Below the pieces are notes generated by a model. It did no database searches, was not told the origin of the DNA, and saw nothing but the letters and a program-made list of their open reading frames with translations. From the NCBI RefSeq assembly GCF_039522365.1, contig NZ_BAAADJ010000004.1, positions 124,001 through 188,000 on the forward strand: a DNA stretch of 64,000 nt. The letters run 5' to 3'. This document shows positions 34,922-43,287 of this stretch, piece by piece (position 1 is the first letter of the stretch; each line of letters begins with the position of its first letter). This stretch comes from Bacillus carboniphilus. Its GTDB lineage: Bacteria > Bacillota > Bacilli > Bacillales > JC228. The translations under genes were made by a program, and so were the position numbers.

Positions 34922-35755
34922 ATAGAGTCGAAGCAAGAATTACTCATTGAGTTAGAAAAGGTCGAAAAGTGGGAGAAAGACCAAGGTGGATTGTGGTTTT
35001 GGGAGAGAATTGGTCGACTTCCGTTTAAACTATTAGACAAGATTACTCCCAAGTTTATACACAAAAAAATTGGCGTACTACTGGATGAATTAGGGAGTTA
35101 TATTCATTCCGGTGGACAGTATTTGACGAGAGAAAAAGCGGTACTAAAGGAAATTCAGAAGTTTGTAGACACACCGATTAACAGTCTAGATGAAGTTAAA
35201 AAACTACCTCTCCGTGTCATGAGCGAGGCGAGTGTTTCATTGACTGAGAACCGGGTGAAATTTGCAACCGTACAGGGAGCTACAACAGGTTTTGGAGGTA
35301 TTTTTACACTTGCCATTGATATTCCAGCATTACTAGGGCTTTCTCTTAAGACCCTTCAAGAGATAGCGATCCTTCATGGTTACGACCCAAATGAGAAGAG
35401 TGAAAGAGTTTTTATAGTAAAATGCCTGCAGTTCTCGTCTTCAGATATTGTGGGTAAGAAAGCTATTTTAAAAGAGCTTTCTACATACTATAAAAAGGAT
35501 GTTGAGTCTCAGGAAATGATGTCACAACTTCAGGGGTGGCGTGAAGTGGTATATACGTACCGCGACCAGTTTGGGTGGAAGAAATTTTTTCAAATGATCC
35601 CTGTTGCCGGGTTGCTTTTCGGGGCATTTAATAACCGTTCCATGATTCAGGACATTTCGGAGGTTGGAATGATGCTGTATAGAAAACGCCGGATACTAGA
35701 ACGGATTGAAATGGACGGTACTGATGGGAAAGAGCAAATGGTAGATACCCACTAA
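34922..35755 (+). CDS. EcsC family protein, apparent ATA start
   Basis: The EcsC domain protein is recognised from WFWERIGRLPFKLLDKITP and the later MSEASVSLTENRVKFATVQGA, TGFGGIFTLAIDIPALL and QMIPVAGLLFGAFNNRS segments. The open frame clearly starts further upstream than the first usable TTG (34991): the 23 codons before it read IESKQELLIELEKVEKWEKD, a charged helix that belongs to the family. The only codon at proper distance from a Shine-Dalgarno (GAGGTGG, 6-nt spacer) is ATA at 34922. Either ATA is used or the ATG has mutated. Function of EcsC proteins is not established; relatives accompany ABC exporters or protease processing. Confidence 0.82.
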   Translation: MESKQELLIELEKVEKWEKDQGGLWFWERIGRLPFKLLDKITPKFIHKKIGVLLDELGSYIHSGGQYLTREKAVLKEIQKFVDTPINSLDEVKKLPLRVMSEASVSLTENRVKFATVQGATTGFGGIFTLAIDIPALLGLSLKTLQEIAILHGYDPNEKSERVFIVKCLQFSSSDIVGKKAILKELSTYYKKDVESQEMMSQLQGWREVVYTYRDQFGWKKFFQMIPVAGLLFGAFNNRSMIQDISEVGMMLYRKRRILERIEMDGTDGKEQMVDTH

Positions 35756-35815
35756 AAGTATAGGGACTGTGTAAAAGGTCGGCAAAGTCCCCCTCGAAAA
35801 CCGGCATTTTATAAA

Positions 35816-36099
35816 AATAACGGAACCTGTATCCGGGTAGTTTGCGAAGCGGACAGGAGTTCCGTTATTTGCCTAAAAAAGCGTGTTTTCAATGGTTTGG
35901 CGGACAGAGAATCCACTATTTGACCAAAATCAGCCGAAAAAGAACTCAAAACAGTTAAATAGCGGAACGAGAGTCCGGTTAACCCGCAAAATTCGTTCTT
36001 TTTATAAGAATAACGGAACCTGTGTCCGGGTAGTTTGCGAAGCGGACAGGAGTTCCGTTATTTGCCTAAAAAAGGGGGTTTTTAAGGGTTTGGCGGACA
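35816..36099. repeat. Two 91-bp copies of a hairpin repeat
   Basis: Near-identical segments at 35816-35906 and 36009-36099 each contain the arms AATAACGGAACCTGT and ACAGGAGTTCCGTTATT around a GAAGCGG-containing centre, followed by TTGCCTAAAAAAG and a GGCGGACA end. A diverged third element (AAATAGCGGAACGAGAGTCC) lies between them. They form strong hairpins in the 480-bp gap between EcsC and abgT. No coding potential is credible here. Confidence 0.85.
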
Positions 36100-36185
36100 A
36101 ACTGAACAAACCAAAGGATGCGGTGAACACAATTTACTTTCTTCTCCGCATCCATTATTTTAATAGCTTACCGGTCAGACTGAAT

Positions 36186-36207
36186 TTTAAACAAACGTTT
36201 GTTTAAA
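36186..36207. promoter_or_regulatory. Third copy of the TTAAACAAACG palindrome
   Basis: A perfect 22-bp palindrome with core TTAAACAAACGTTTGTTTAA, 32 bp after the abgT stop. It is the same sequence as at 11410-11429. Confidence 0.45.
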
Positions 36208-36238
36208 TTTAAAAGCCGTCTAACACTCAGACCAAAAA

Positions 36239-37774
36239 CTATGGTAAGTACACCCCTATTCCCGGTCCAAACGGAATGCCTAGTAATGCGAATGCAACAA
36301 GTAAGACTAGCCAAATGGTATAGAAAATAATGGTGTAAGGGAGCATTAGGGATATCAATGTTCCTAAACCGGCTTTTTTATCATATTCCCTCATAAAGGC
36401 AAGAACAATAAGGATATACGGGTTAAGTGGAGTGATGATGTTGGTTGATGAGTCAGCAATACGATATGCGGCTTGGATGAATGCAGGATGATAGTCTAAT
36501 AGCATCATCATTGGGATAAAAACAGGTGCCTCTAGAGCCCACTGTGCAGATCCACTGAAGATGAGAAGATTTAAAAGGGCTGTTAACATCGAGAAACCAA
36601 TAACGACTGGGAGTCCTGTTAGATCAATTGAGGTTAAAAACTCAGCTCCGTTTACAGCAACCCACGTTCCTAGGTTACTCCAGTTGAAGTAAGCGATAAA
36701 TTGAGCGGCAGCAAAAATCAGGACGATATAGCCTGACATGTCTTTCATTGCTTCCGCCATATATTTTGGAATATCCTTTGTACCTGTTATCTTCTTCACA
36801 GTAACCCCGTAAGCAACAGCTACAGTAATGAAGAAAAAGAGGATGATCGGAACAATATTACTTAAAAACGGGGATGGTACAATTCCACCATCTTCATTTC
36901 GCAAAGGGGAATTCGGCCAAAATAAAACGAGTGCGACAAGACCTAAGTAGACGAGACCCGCAATTGCACTGTTTCTAAGCGCTCTTCCTTCCAGTGGGCT
37001 TGACTCTTCCAAAGCTTTATCAACTTTTCCTTTATAAGTGCCAAGTCTAGGTTCAATAATTTTCTCTGTTATTAAGGCACCTACAATGGAAAGGATGACA
37101 ACAGAAACGATCATGAAATACCAGTTATCGACCGGGGTAACAATAATATTTGGATCCACTGCTTTAGCTGCTTCAGTAGAAATTCCAGCTAAAAGGGCAT
37201 CCGTTCCAGCAATAAATATGTTTGCAGTAAAACCAGCTCCAACACCAGCAAAACCGGCTGCTAGACCCGCTAGTGGATGACGACCCACTGTGTAAAATAC
37301 CATAGCAGCTAATGGAGGAATTAACACGAAAGCAGCATCTGAAGCTAAGTTTCCTAAAATACCGATAAAAATGACAGCATAGGTGATCAGTGATTTCGGT
37401 GCATTTAAAATAGACTTTTTAATGGCACTTTCTAAAAGTCCTACTTTTTCAGCTAACCCAATCCCTAGCATCATCGTTAAAACCAGTCCTAACGGTGCAA
37501 ATCCGGTAAAGTTAGTTAGCATGGATGACAAAATGTAGTTTAAACCTTCACCTGAAACTAAACTTCGCACTGGAAGCTCTTCACCGGTACCAGGGTGGAC
37601 AACGGAAACCCCCAAACTACTTATTAACCATGAAAGTAGAATAACAAAAGCTGCTAAATAGACAAAAATGAAAAATGGATCAGGGAGCTTATTCCCCGCT
37701 CTCTCAATCCCATTTAAAAATCGATACATGAGCTTCGATTGATTGGGGTCTAAATTTGGTTGCGGCTGAGACAT
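36239..37774 (-). CDS. abgT: AbgT family transporter (p-aminobenzoyl-glutamate type)
   Basis: A 511-residue polytopic membrane protein of the usual AbgT length. The start NGIERAGNKLPDPFFIFVYLA, the conserved GAGFTANIFIAGTDALLAGIS and the C-terminal IADSSTNIITPLNPYI are AbgT signatures. Family members import p-aminobenzoyl-glutamate, a folate breakdown product, or export sulfonamides. An AbgA/B-like M20 hydrolase and a regulator are encoded just upstream on the same strand, which supports an import-and-cleave role. The ATG follows AAGGAGA. Confidence 0.88.
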   Translation of the reverse strand: MSQPQPNLDPNQSKLMYRFLNGIERAGNKLPDPFFIFVYLAAFVILLSWLISSLGVSVVHPGTGEELPVRSLVSGEGLNYILSSMLTNFTGFAPLGLVLTMMLGIGLAEKVGLLESAIKKSILNAPKSLITYAVIFIGILGNLASDAAFVLIPPLAAMVFYTVGRHPLAGLAAGFAGVGAGFTANIFIAGTDALLAGISTEAAKAVDPNIIVTPVDNWYFMIVSVVILSIVGALITEKIIEPRLGTYKGKVDKALEESSPLEGRALRNSAIAGLVYLGLVALVLFWPNSPLRNEDGGIVPSPFLSNIVPIILFFFITVAVAYGVTVKKITGTKDIPKYMAEAMKDMSGYIVLIFAAAQFIAYFNWSNLGTWVAVNGAEFLTSIDLTGLPVVIGFSMLTALLNLLIFSGSAQWALEAPVFIPMMMLLDYHPAFIQAAYRIADSSTNIITPLNPYILIVLAFMREYDKKAGLGTLISLMLPYTIIFYTIWLVLLVAFALLGIPFGPGIGVYLP

Positions 37775-37849
37775 ATTATCTCACTCTCCTTTTCAACTTC
37801 TTCTTTTCAGAAACAAAAATTTGGAGTTTTGTGACATCGTGACAGGCAC

Positions 37850-39166
37850 CTATCGATCTAAGGTTAGTTCGTATATTTTACGGGGTCTTCCACGGCCAAC
37901 TGATTCTTCGCCTATCACTTTTGCCAGACCTATACGTTCCAACTCAGCTAATATTCTTCTTGCATTTCGTTCTGTACCTTTTAGCCACCGGGCTAAGTTA
38001 TGAGAAGTCAATTCACCCTGATGATAGTGGTGAGAAAGGGATACAATTTTAGCGACCTGAGAAGAACTTATCGACGCATCTTTAAATTTTTTCTCCCATT
38101 CTCCTCCCTTATTTCTCATGACAAAACTCACTTCTCTTTTTTCATCTAATATTTTTTTAATCTCCTTATTTTCATCCGTGATAATAACTACCGCTTCACG
38201 TTCTGTTCTAGCATGCTCAAGGGATATTCGAACATGTTCTTCTGCCTCTAGAACCGTCGATCCGTATCCCACCCCCATTCGAATCGGAAGCTGACTATTT
38301 ACATAGCACTCTTCAATAACGGTAGAATAAGGCTTTTCTTTTATAAAAAGCTCTACTTCCCCTAGAGTGGTGTATATGTAAAAAAGACCATCCCCCACTT
38401 CAACAATAGAGCCATTGACTTCTTCCACGAAATCCAAAAGAACTCGCTTTAGCTCTAGCAACTGATGTTTCAGCTTAAACGAAGTCTGATGATCCCTTGC
38501 AGACCGAACTGAAGCAATCACCTCAACTCCAATCATCACTAGTTGAGACTTCCTATAAACACTTGATTGGGCACGTTCTTTAATAAGTCCATAAGCCCGA
38601 TGAACAGCTAATTCCGAGGGGACAACTCGATATACGGGAATCCCTTCCTCTTTTAACGCTACAAAAACGGAATTTACACAAGTAATGACGGCTTCCACTT
38701 TCCCTGCCTTGTATAGTCCTTTATGAAAATCTAGAACTTCTTCTGAAGGGACATACTCCGAGTAAGGATGGGTATAGGAATAAATCATTACATCTTGAAG
38801 GGAAAAGGATGCTTTTGCTTTTTCAACCTCTTTAGTCTGAATCGTATCGATGCTGATTCGCGTTAAAATTCTCCCCTCTTTTACAAAGGCTTCAAGTAAC
38901 GTACCTAACATACTGGATCCATGTAATGGAGTATAGCTTCCCTCTTCCTCCTTAATCACCCCTTTCGATAATGCGTAATAATAAGGTAGTGGTCCTGAAA
39001 AAAACCAATGATGAACTCCTTCTTTGTTTTCATTTATAATGTCTTCTGTTTCTTCCGTTTTTTGATAAATAAATGAAATCAACTCTAACTCTGAAAAAGG
39101 CTCGCCCCCCTTCAGAATCTGTTCTACAGAATCTTCAGGCCCTACCACTCCTATATGAATTTTCAC
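37850..39166 (-). CDS. Transcriptional regulator with cyclase-fold-like domain and C-terminal winged helix
   Basis: A 438-residue protein. Residues 1-210 form a receptor-like region (VITCVNSVFVALKEEGIPVYRV). Residues about 215-330 resemble a nucleotidyl-cyclase/GGDEF-type fold (VEVGDGLFYIYTT, then MGVGYGSTVLEAEEHV), without a GGDEF motif. The last 70 residues are a winged helix (HNLARWLKGTERNARRILAELERIGL) ending in GRGRPRK. It probably regulates the flanking abgT and M20 genes; the ligand is unknown. A GTG at 39175 is too close to GAGG, so the GTG at 39166 is taken. Confidence 0.68.
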   Translation of the reverse strand: MKIHIGVVGPEDSVEQILKGGEPFSELELISFIYQKTEETEDIINENKEGVHHWFFSGPLPYYYALSKGVIKEEEGSYTPLHGSSMLGTLLEAFVKEGRILTRISIDTIQTKEVEKAKASFSLQDVMIYSYTHPYSEYVPSEEVLDFHKGLYKAGKVEAVITCVNSVFVALKEEGIPVYRVVPSELAVHRAYGLIKERAQSSVYRKSQLVMIGVEVIASVRSARDHQTSFKLKHQLLELKRVLLDFVEEVNGSIVEVGDGLFYIYTTLGEVELFIKEKPYSTVIEECYVNSQLPIRMGVGYGSTVLEAEEHVRISLEHARTEREAVVIITDENKEIKKILDEKREVSFVMRNKGGEWEKKFKDASISSSQVAKIVSLSHHYHQGELTSHNLARWLKGTERNARRILAELERIGLAKVIGEESVGRGRPRKIYELTLDR

Positions 39167-39343
39167 TTGACACACCAGCCTCTAACTTCAAATAGCTTGC
39201 TATTCTCTGTATATCCTAATCTTGTAAAACCACCGGGTTGATCCATTGACTCCACCAGGTTCAGCTTTTTCAAACACGACTCGAGCCACGCCTTCAATCT
39301 CAGCCCCACCCTAAATTACTGCATCATCTTCTTTCTTTTTTAA

Positions 39344-40648
39344 CTAACCATTTGCAGTTGTTAAAAGAATCCTAGAAAATGTTTCAACAGCAACAGGAAT
39401 AACCTTTTCATCAAAGTCAAAATAAGGATGATGGTGACCCGCCGGAAGAGGTGATCCAAATATCATAAAGGTAGCTAATCCTCCATGTTGTTGAACTCTA
39501 TTGATCATAAAAGAAACATCCTCGGAGGCACCGAGTGGAAGCGATGGATGTACTTTTGTTATTGAAGAGCTGGATGTGCATGCCTCTTCAATGATGGAAA
39601 TAAACTCAGCGTTACAGTCAGCGGAAATCGCCGTTGTTACAACTTCTAATTCAACTTGGACATCATAAATCCCAGCAGTGGAACTGATAATCCGTTCAGC
39701 TTCCTCAATCATATAATCATTGAGTTCTGTTGTTTCCCCGCGGGTTTCAATCTCCATCCTTGCGTAATCAGCAATAATGTTCCTCCCACTTCCGGCTTCT
39801 AGACGACCGATGTTAATTCTGGTTGCGCCGTCAGCGTGCCGAGTGATGCCATTTAAATGTAAGGATGCCGCTGCTGCAGCAAGAAGCGCATTCCGACCAC
39901 GATTTGGCTCCAAACCAGCATGAGCCGATTTACCGCGGTAAACGACTGTAATTTTAGAGGTGGATAAAAAATCAGTGGTGGTAGCTGATATTTCACCCGC
40001 TGGAATCGAATGAATTCCAATATGTCCACTTAAAAACAAATCGACATCATCTAACCAACCGGCTTCAACCATTGAAAAAGCTCCCCTTCGACCTTCTTCA
40101 GCGGGCTGGAACAACAATGTAAATCGGCCCGTTAACTCCTCCTGAAACTCCTTTATAAATTCAGCCACTCCAATTCCAATAACGGCATGCCCATCATGTC
40201 CACAGGAATGCATCTTTCCTTTATTTTCAGACCCAAAAGAATGTTCTGTTGGAAAATGGGAAGAATCCGTTGCTTCCTTAATAGGTAACCCATCAATATC
40301 GAATCGCATGGCAATATGCTTTCCAGGCTTTCCTGTGTCAAACTGAGCGACTAAACCTGTGTGCCCACCCCTCATTTTTTCTATCCACGGCTCTGGGACG
40401 CCTTGATTCCTAGCCTCAAGCTCTACTTCCTGGAGTTCTTCATCACTAGGAACATTAAACCGCTCATCAGAGGCTAGAGCTTCCTTTCCTACTGTTAATG
40501 TTAATCCTAATTCATCAAGGACCTTGCCAATTTTGTATGTTGTTACATATTCCGTCCAACCTACTTCTGGCCATCGATGAAATTCTCTTCTCTTCTGAAC
40601 GAGTGTTGGTGAAACCTTCTCTATGAAACTGCTAAGACGTTCACTCAT
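39344..40648 (-). CDS. M20 amidohydrolase, AbgA/AbgB-like
   Basis: A 434-residue metallopeptidase close in length and pattern to p-aminobenzoyl-glutamate hydrolase subunits. Metal and catalytic motifs: RFDIDGLPI, KMHSCGHDGHA, QPAEEGRRGA, GHIGIH and the late PLPAGHHHPYFDFDE. It would cleave an N-acyl or aminobenzoyl amino acid after import by the AbgT protein. Whether it works as a single chain is unknown. The ATG follows AAAGGGGGG at good spacing. It is the first gene of the M20-regulator-abgT group, although a gap of about 170 nt separates it from the regulator. Confidence 0.85.
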   Translation of the reverse strand: MSERLSSFIEKVSPTLVQKRREFHRWPEVGWTEYVTTYKIGKVLDELGLTLTVGKEALASDERFNVPSDEELQEVELEARNQGVPEPWIEKMRGGHTGLVAQFDTGKPGKHIAMRFDIDGLPIKEATDSSHFPTEHSFGSENKGKMHSCGHDGHAVIGIGVAEFIKEFQEELTGRFTLLFQPAEEGRRGAFSMVEAGWLDDVDLFLSGHIGIHSIPAGEISATTTDFLSTSKITVVYRGKSAHAGLEPNRGRNALLAAAAASLHLNGITRHADGATRINIGRLEAGSGRNIIADYARMEIETRGETTELNDYMIEEAERIISSTAGIYDVQVELEVVTTAISADCNAEFISIIEEACTSSSSITKVHPSLPLGASEDVSFMINRVQQHGGLATFMIFGSPLPAGHHHPYFDFDEKVIPVAVETFSRILLTTANG

Positions 40649-40757
40649 TTTGGCCCCCCTTTTTATTTAAGGAAAAATTCCTTATTCGTTCCGTTATTTC
40701 ATTGTACTTTCAAAAGGTTGATTAAATTACAGAAATATTCTGAATACTATAGATTGC

Positions 40758-40783
40758 AAAAAAAGAACGCCTACTAGATAGGC
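40758..40783 (-). terminator. Terminator-like hairpin in the leader of the M20 gene
   Basis: On the minus strand GCCTA-TCTAG-TAGGC followed by GTTC and seven T, 110 nt before the M20 ATG. No upstream minus-strand gene is seen, so it may be a leader attenuator or mark a small transcript. The rest of the 327-bp gap to 40976 holds a GACAGGAATCTGTCGA element and the start region of the zinc-ribbon gene. Confidence 0.5.
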
Positions 40784-40976
40784 ATCCGACAAATTTCGAA
40801 GTATGACAGGAATCTGTCGAATACTTGTCGAAGAATGTGTTGTACATATTTTACCAGTGTAGTAATATATTAACGTATCGAAGTATAAAAATAGTAAAAT
40901 AGATCCTGATTTTAAATTATTTTAGAATAGAAATCTTCAGAAAATCAGGAAATAAGAATTACGTAGGGGGAGCATT

Positions 40977-41834
40977 ATGCAATGTCCAAATTGTCAGCAT
41001 GAAAATGAAGGAGGAAAGTTTTGTGTGAAATGTGGAACACCGCTACAGCAAGCAGCTGATCAAGCGAATCCAACTACTAGTCAAGAGGTAGAAACACCAA
41101 ACGTTCCACCTACCACGCCTTCACCGGAAAGTGTACGCGTACAATCACAGTCTAGTGAGAACGCGAACCAATACATAGAAGGGGCAAAGAAGATTTCGAA
41201 ATCATACTTTAATCATTTTCTTGATGTAATGAAGAAGCCCCATGCTGTTTCAACTCAAGTGGGAGCTGACCAATTTATAAATGGAATCATTACAATTGTA
41301 CTTTACTCACTCATTATTCCATTTATCATTTATTTTGCTTTAAAAGGGGTTATAGCCGATCTTAATAACTTCGGAGCTGGTTTGTTCGGTCAATCCATGG
41401 GTATGGAAATTCCATTTGGAGACACGGTCGTTAAACCTTTCTTTGCTTACTTGGTGTTTACTCTACTTGTTGCCGTTTTCACATTCGTAGCACTTAAACT
41501 TGCTAAAATTGAAGCTGACATTAAGGAAGTAATCGCACGTTTTGCTAGCTTCCTCATTCCGTTTGTAGGGATTCTGGCTGTAGCACTCATTCTATCTTTA
41601 ATAAAAGTAGAATTATTCCTTGTTGTTTTATTACTTGGTTTTGTAGGCGCAATCTTCTTAGTCCCTGCGCTAGTCGTAACTAGCTATAAAAAGCAAAACT
41701 CACAAGGTCTAGATATCACATGGGGTATTATCGCAGCCTATGTTTTAACGTTCATTGCTATTCGCATCATGGGAGAAATGCTTTTTGACTCCTTAGTTAG
41801 TGCCTTTACCAGTATGTTTGGTGGGTTGTTATAA
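40977..41834 (+). CDS. Zinc-ribbon membrane protein
   Basis: A 285-residue protein with an N-terminal zinc ribbon (CPNCQHENEGGKFCVKCG, residues 3-20, four Cys), a Pro/Ser/Thr-rich linker to about residue 65, and five or six membrane helices from residue 95 onward. Similar proteins are common in Bacillaceae; their function is unknown. The zinc ribbon should face the cytoplasm. The ATG follows TAGGGGGA. It has its own terminator and no close partner. Confidence 0.8.
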   Translation: MQCPNCQHENEGGKFCVKCGTPLQQAADQANPTTSQEVETPNVPPTTPSPESVRVQSQSSENANQYIEGAKKISKSYFNHFLDVMKKPHAVSTQVGADQFINGIITIVLYSLIIPFIIYFALKGVIADLNNFGAGLFGQSMGMEIPFGDTVVKPFFAYLVFTLLVAVFTFVALKLAKIEADIKEVIARFASFLIPFVGILAVALILSLIKVELFLVVLLLGFVGAIFLVPALVVTSYKKQNSQGLDITWGIIAAYVLTFIAIRIMGEMLFDSLVSAFTSMFGGLL

Positions 41835-41852
41835 AAAAATCTTTACACTTAC

Positions 41853-41882
41853 ACACCATCCCTATTAGTGGATGGTGTTTTT
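41853..41882 (+). terminator. Terminator of the zinc-ribbon gene
   Basis: Perfect 9-bp stem ACACCATCC/GGATGGTGT with an 8-nt loop and a T-run, 19 nt after the stop. Confidence 0.85.
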
Positions 41883-41891
41883 CCCATGTAA

Positions 41892-41927
41892 AAACACTCT
41901 GCCTAACCAACGTTTGACAGAGTGTTT
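41892..41927 (-). terminator. Terminator of the DUF3100 operon
   Basis: Perfect 10-bp stem AAACACTCTG/CAGAGTGTTT; on the minus strand it ends in a T-rich stretch. It lies 20 nt after the small membrane gene. Confidence 0.75.
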
Positions 41928-41947
41928 CTTTGTTTTATTGAACCGTT

Positions 41948-42400
41948 CTATATAATCCCTTGAAACCTCAACACAATCTCCGCAATAATCGCTGATCCAA
42001 TAAAGGTACCGAGCAACACACACATCCCAACGACGATCGTTTTCCAGCCTAGCTTTCTAAAGTCAGACCATGAACGACCGATGGCAATGCCGGCGTACGC
42101 TAATATAGGGGTTGCAATGGCCAATAAATTCACTTGCGCCGTCCACTCTACAATTTTTTCTTGCCCCGGCATACCCGGAATCGTGAGCACAAACCCTAAG
42201 ATTCCAATATAGGCGATACTCGGAATGTTGAATGGCAACAATTTATGAATAATCAACCCTGTTAAACAAATGAGTGCTAATACCGCAATTCCAGGAATCG
42301 CATCAACTGGCATTACATCGTATCCGACCCAGTTCCCAATGAGGATCACTGCACCAATAATGACTAATACAAATACCCATTCTTGTATGCTTTTCAACAA
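41948..42400 (-). CDS. Small integral membrane protein, partner of DUF3100
   Basis: A 150-residue, very hydrophobic protein with five predicted helices and a GIAIGRSWSDFRKLGWKT cytoplasmic loop. The start is TTG-TTG directly after the DUF3100 stop codon (TAATTG), with GGGGGTGAAG upstream, so the two genes are translationally coupled and probably form one transporter. The specific family is not recognised with certainty. With the M20 hydrolase gene upstream in the same operon, transport of an acylated amino acid or its product is a fair guess. Confidence 0.7.
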   Translation of the reverse strand: MLKSIQEWVFVLVIIGAVILIGNWVGYDVMPVDAIPGIAVLALICLTGLIIHKLLPFNIPSIAYIGILGFVLTIPGMPGQEKIVEWTAQVNLLAIATPILAYAGIAIGRSWSDFRKLGWKTIVVGMCVLLGTFIGSAIIAEIVLRFQGII

Positions 42401-43222
42401 TTACTTCACCCCCACATTCGTATCTGGACCGATTTTTTTATTTTTCCGCCTTGTCATGATTGCGTAAAGCTTTTCTGTTAATGGTAAGGCGATGAAAATA
42501 CTGACGTACAATCCAGTTACAGAGGTAGCCAAGTTACTCGCTCCTGAGAAGGCAATTAAGTCTGCCTCCATTTCCGGGAACGCGGCCACAAGAGGTCCGA
42601 GAGCTGCGGCGGCCATACTGCCGCTTCCAATTCCTGAGGCCATCGCAAACGACAGTGGATGTAGCCCTGTAACAGTTGCTAGGAAGCCTGAAACTAATCC
42701 GATAAAAATTGCGCCGAAAACTGTACCGAAAATATAAACAGCCATAACTCCTCGGCCTTCAGGGGAAGAAAATCCGTACTTATCTGTAATGAGTGCGACA
42801 TTCGGTTCGCGTCCGATGGAGTGAGTCATCCCAATACTTTCTCGTTTTAATCCTAGTAAAACCGCAACCGGGAGGGCTAAAAAGATGGTTCCGAGGTTGC
42901 CAATTTCCTGTAGTAATAACGCGGGTCCTGCTTCAATGAGCTTTGGTAAAGCTGGTCCAGCCTGCACTCCAAATTTTGCGACTAACAACGTGACGGACAA
43001 AAACACAAGTGATTCTGCGTTTTTAGATTGCTTTTCTTTTACGAGTGGCGTGAAATATAGCCCTATTCCTATAATTACTGCGTAAAGCATTGGGAGTAAA
43101 AGAATAACCCCTGGGCCTAGCGGTATAGAATGAGTCCCGATGGTTTCGGTTAGTAACACAATCCCCAATACTAGTGCATGAACTCGCCAGTCTTTCCATA
43201 AATGTTGTGCTTGCGCTGCCAT
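42401..43222 (-). CDS. DUF3100 membrane protein
   Basis: A 273-residue protein with eight or nine helices. The start DWRVHALVLGIVLLTETIG and the glycine-rich MASGIGSGSMAAAALGPLVA segment fit DUF3100. No function is established for the family; conserved glycines inside helices suggest a transporter. It lies 65 nt after the M20 amidohydrolase gene with a partial terminator between them, and is followed directly by the small membrane gene. Confidence 0.75.
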   Translation of the reverse strand: MAAQAQHLWKDWRVHALVLGIVLLTETIGTHSIPLGPGVILLLPMLYAVIIGIGLYFTPLVKEKQSKNAESLVFLSVTLLVAKFGVQAGPALPKLIEAGPALLLQEIGNLGTIFLALPVAVLLGLKRESIGMTHSIGREPNVALITDKYGFSSPEGRGVMAVYIFGTVFGAIFIGLVSGFLATVTGLHPLSFAMASGIGSGSMAAAALGPLVAAFPEMEADLIAFSGASNLATSVTGLYVSIFIALPLTEKLYAIMTRRKNKKIGPDTNVGVK

Positions 43223-43256
43223 ACTTTTCAGCTCCTCTCGTTTCCTTGTTATTTTA

Positions 43257-43280
43257 TAAAAAAGGGAGCACGTCGCCCCC
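43257..43280 (-). terminator. Hairpin after the M20 amidohydrolase gene
   Basis: On the minus strand GGGGGC-GACGT-GCTCCC followed by six T. It lies between the hydrolase and DUF3100 genes and may reduce expression of the latter. Confidence 0.65.
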
Positions 43281-43287
43281 CTATTTC

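Noticed and set aside
35883-36206. 107-residue plus-strand frame
   Set aside because: It runs through the duplicated hairpin repeats and has no recognisable product.
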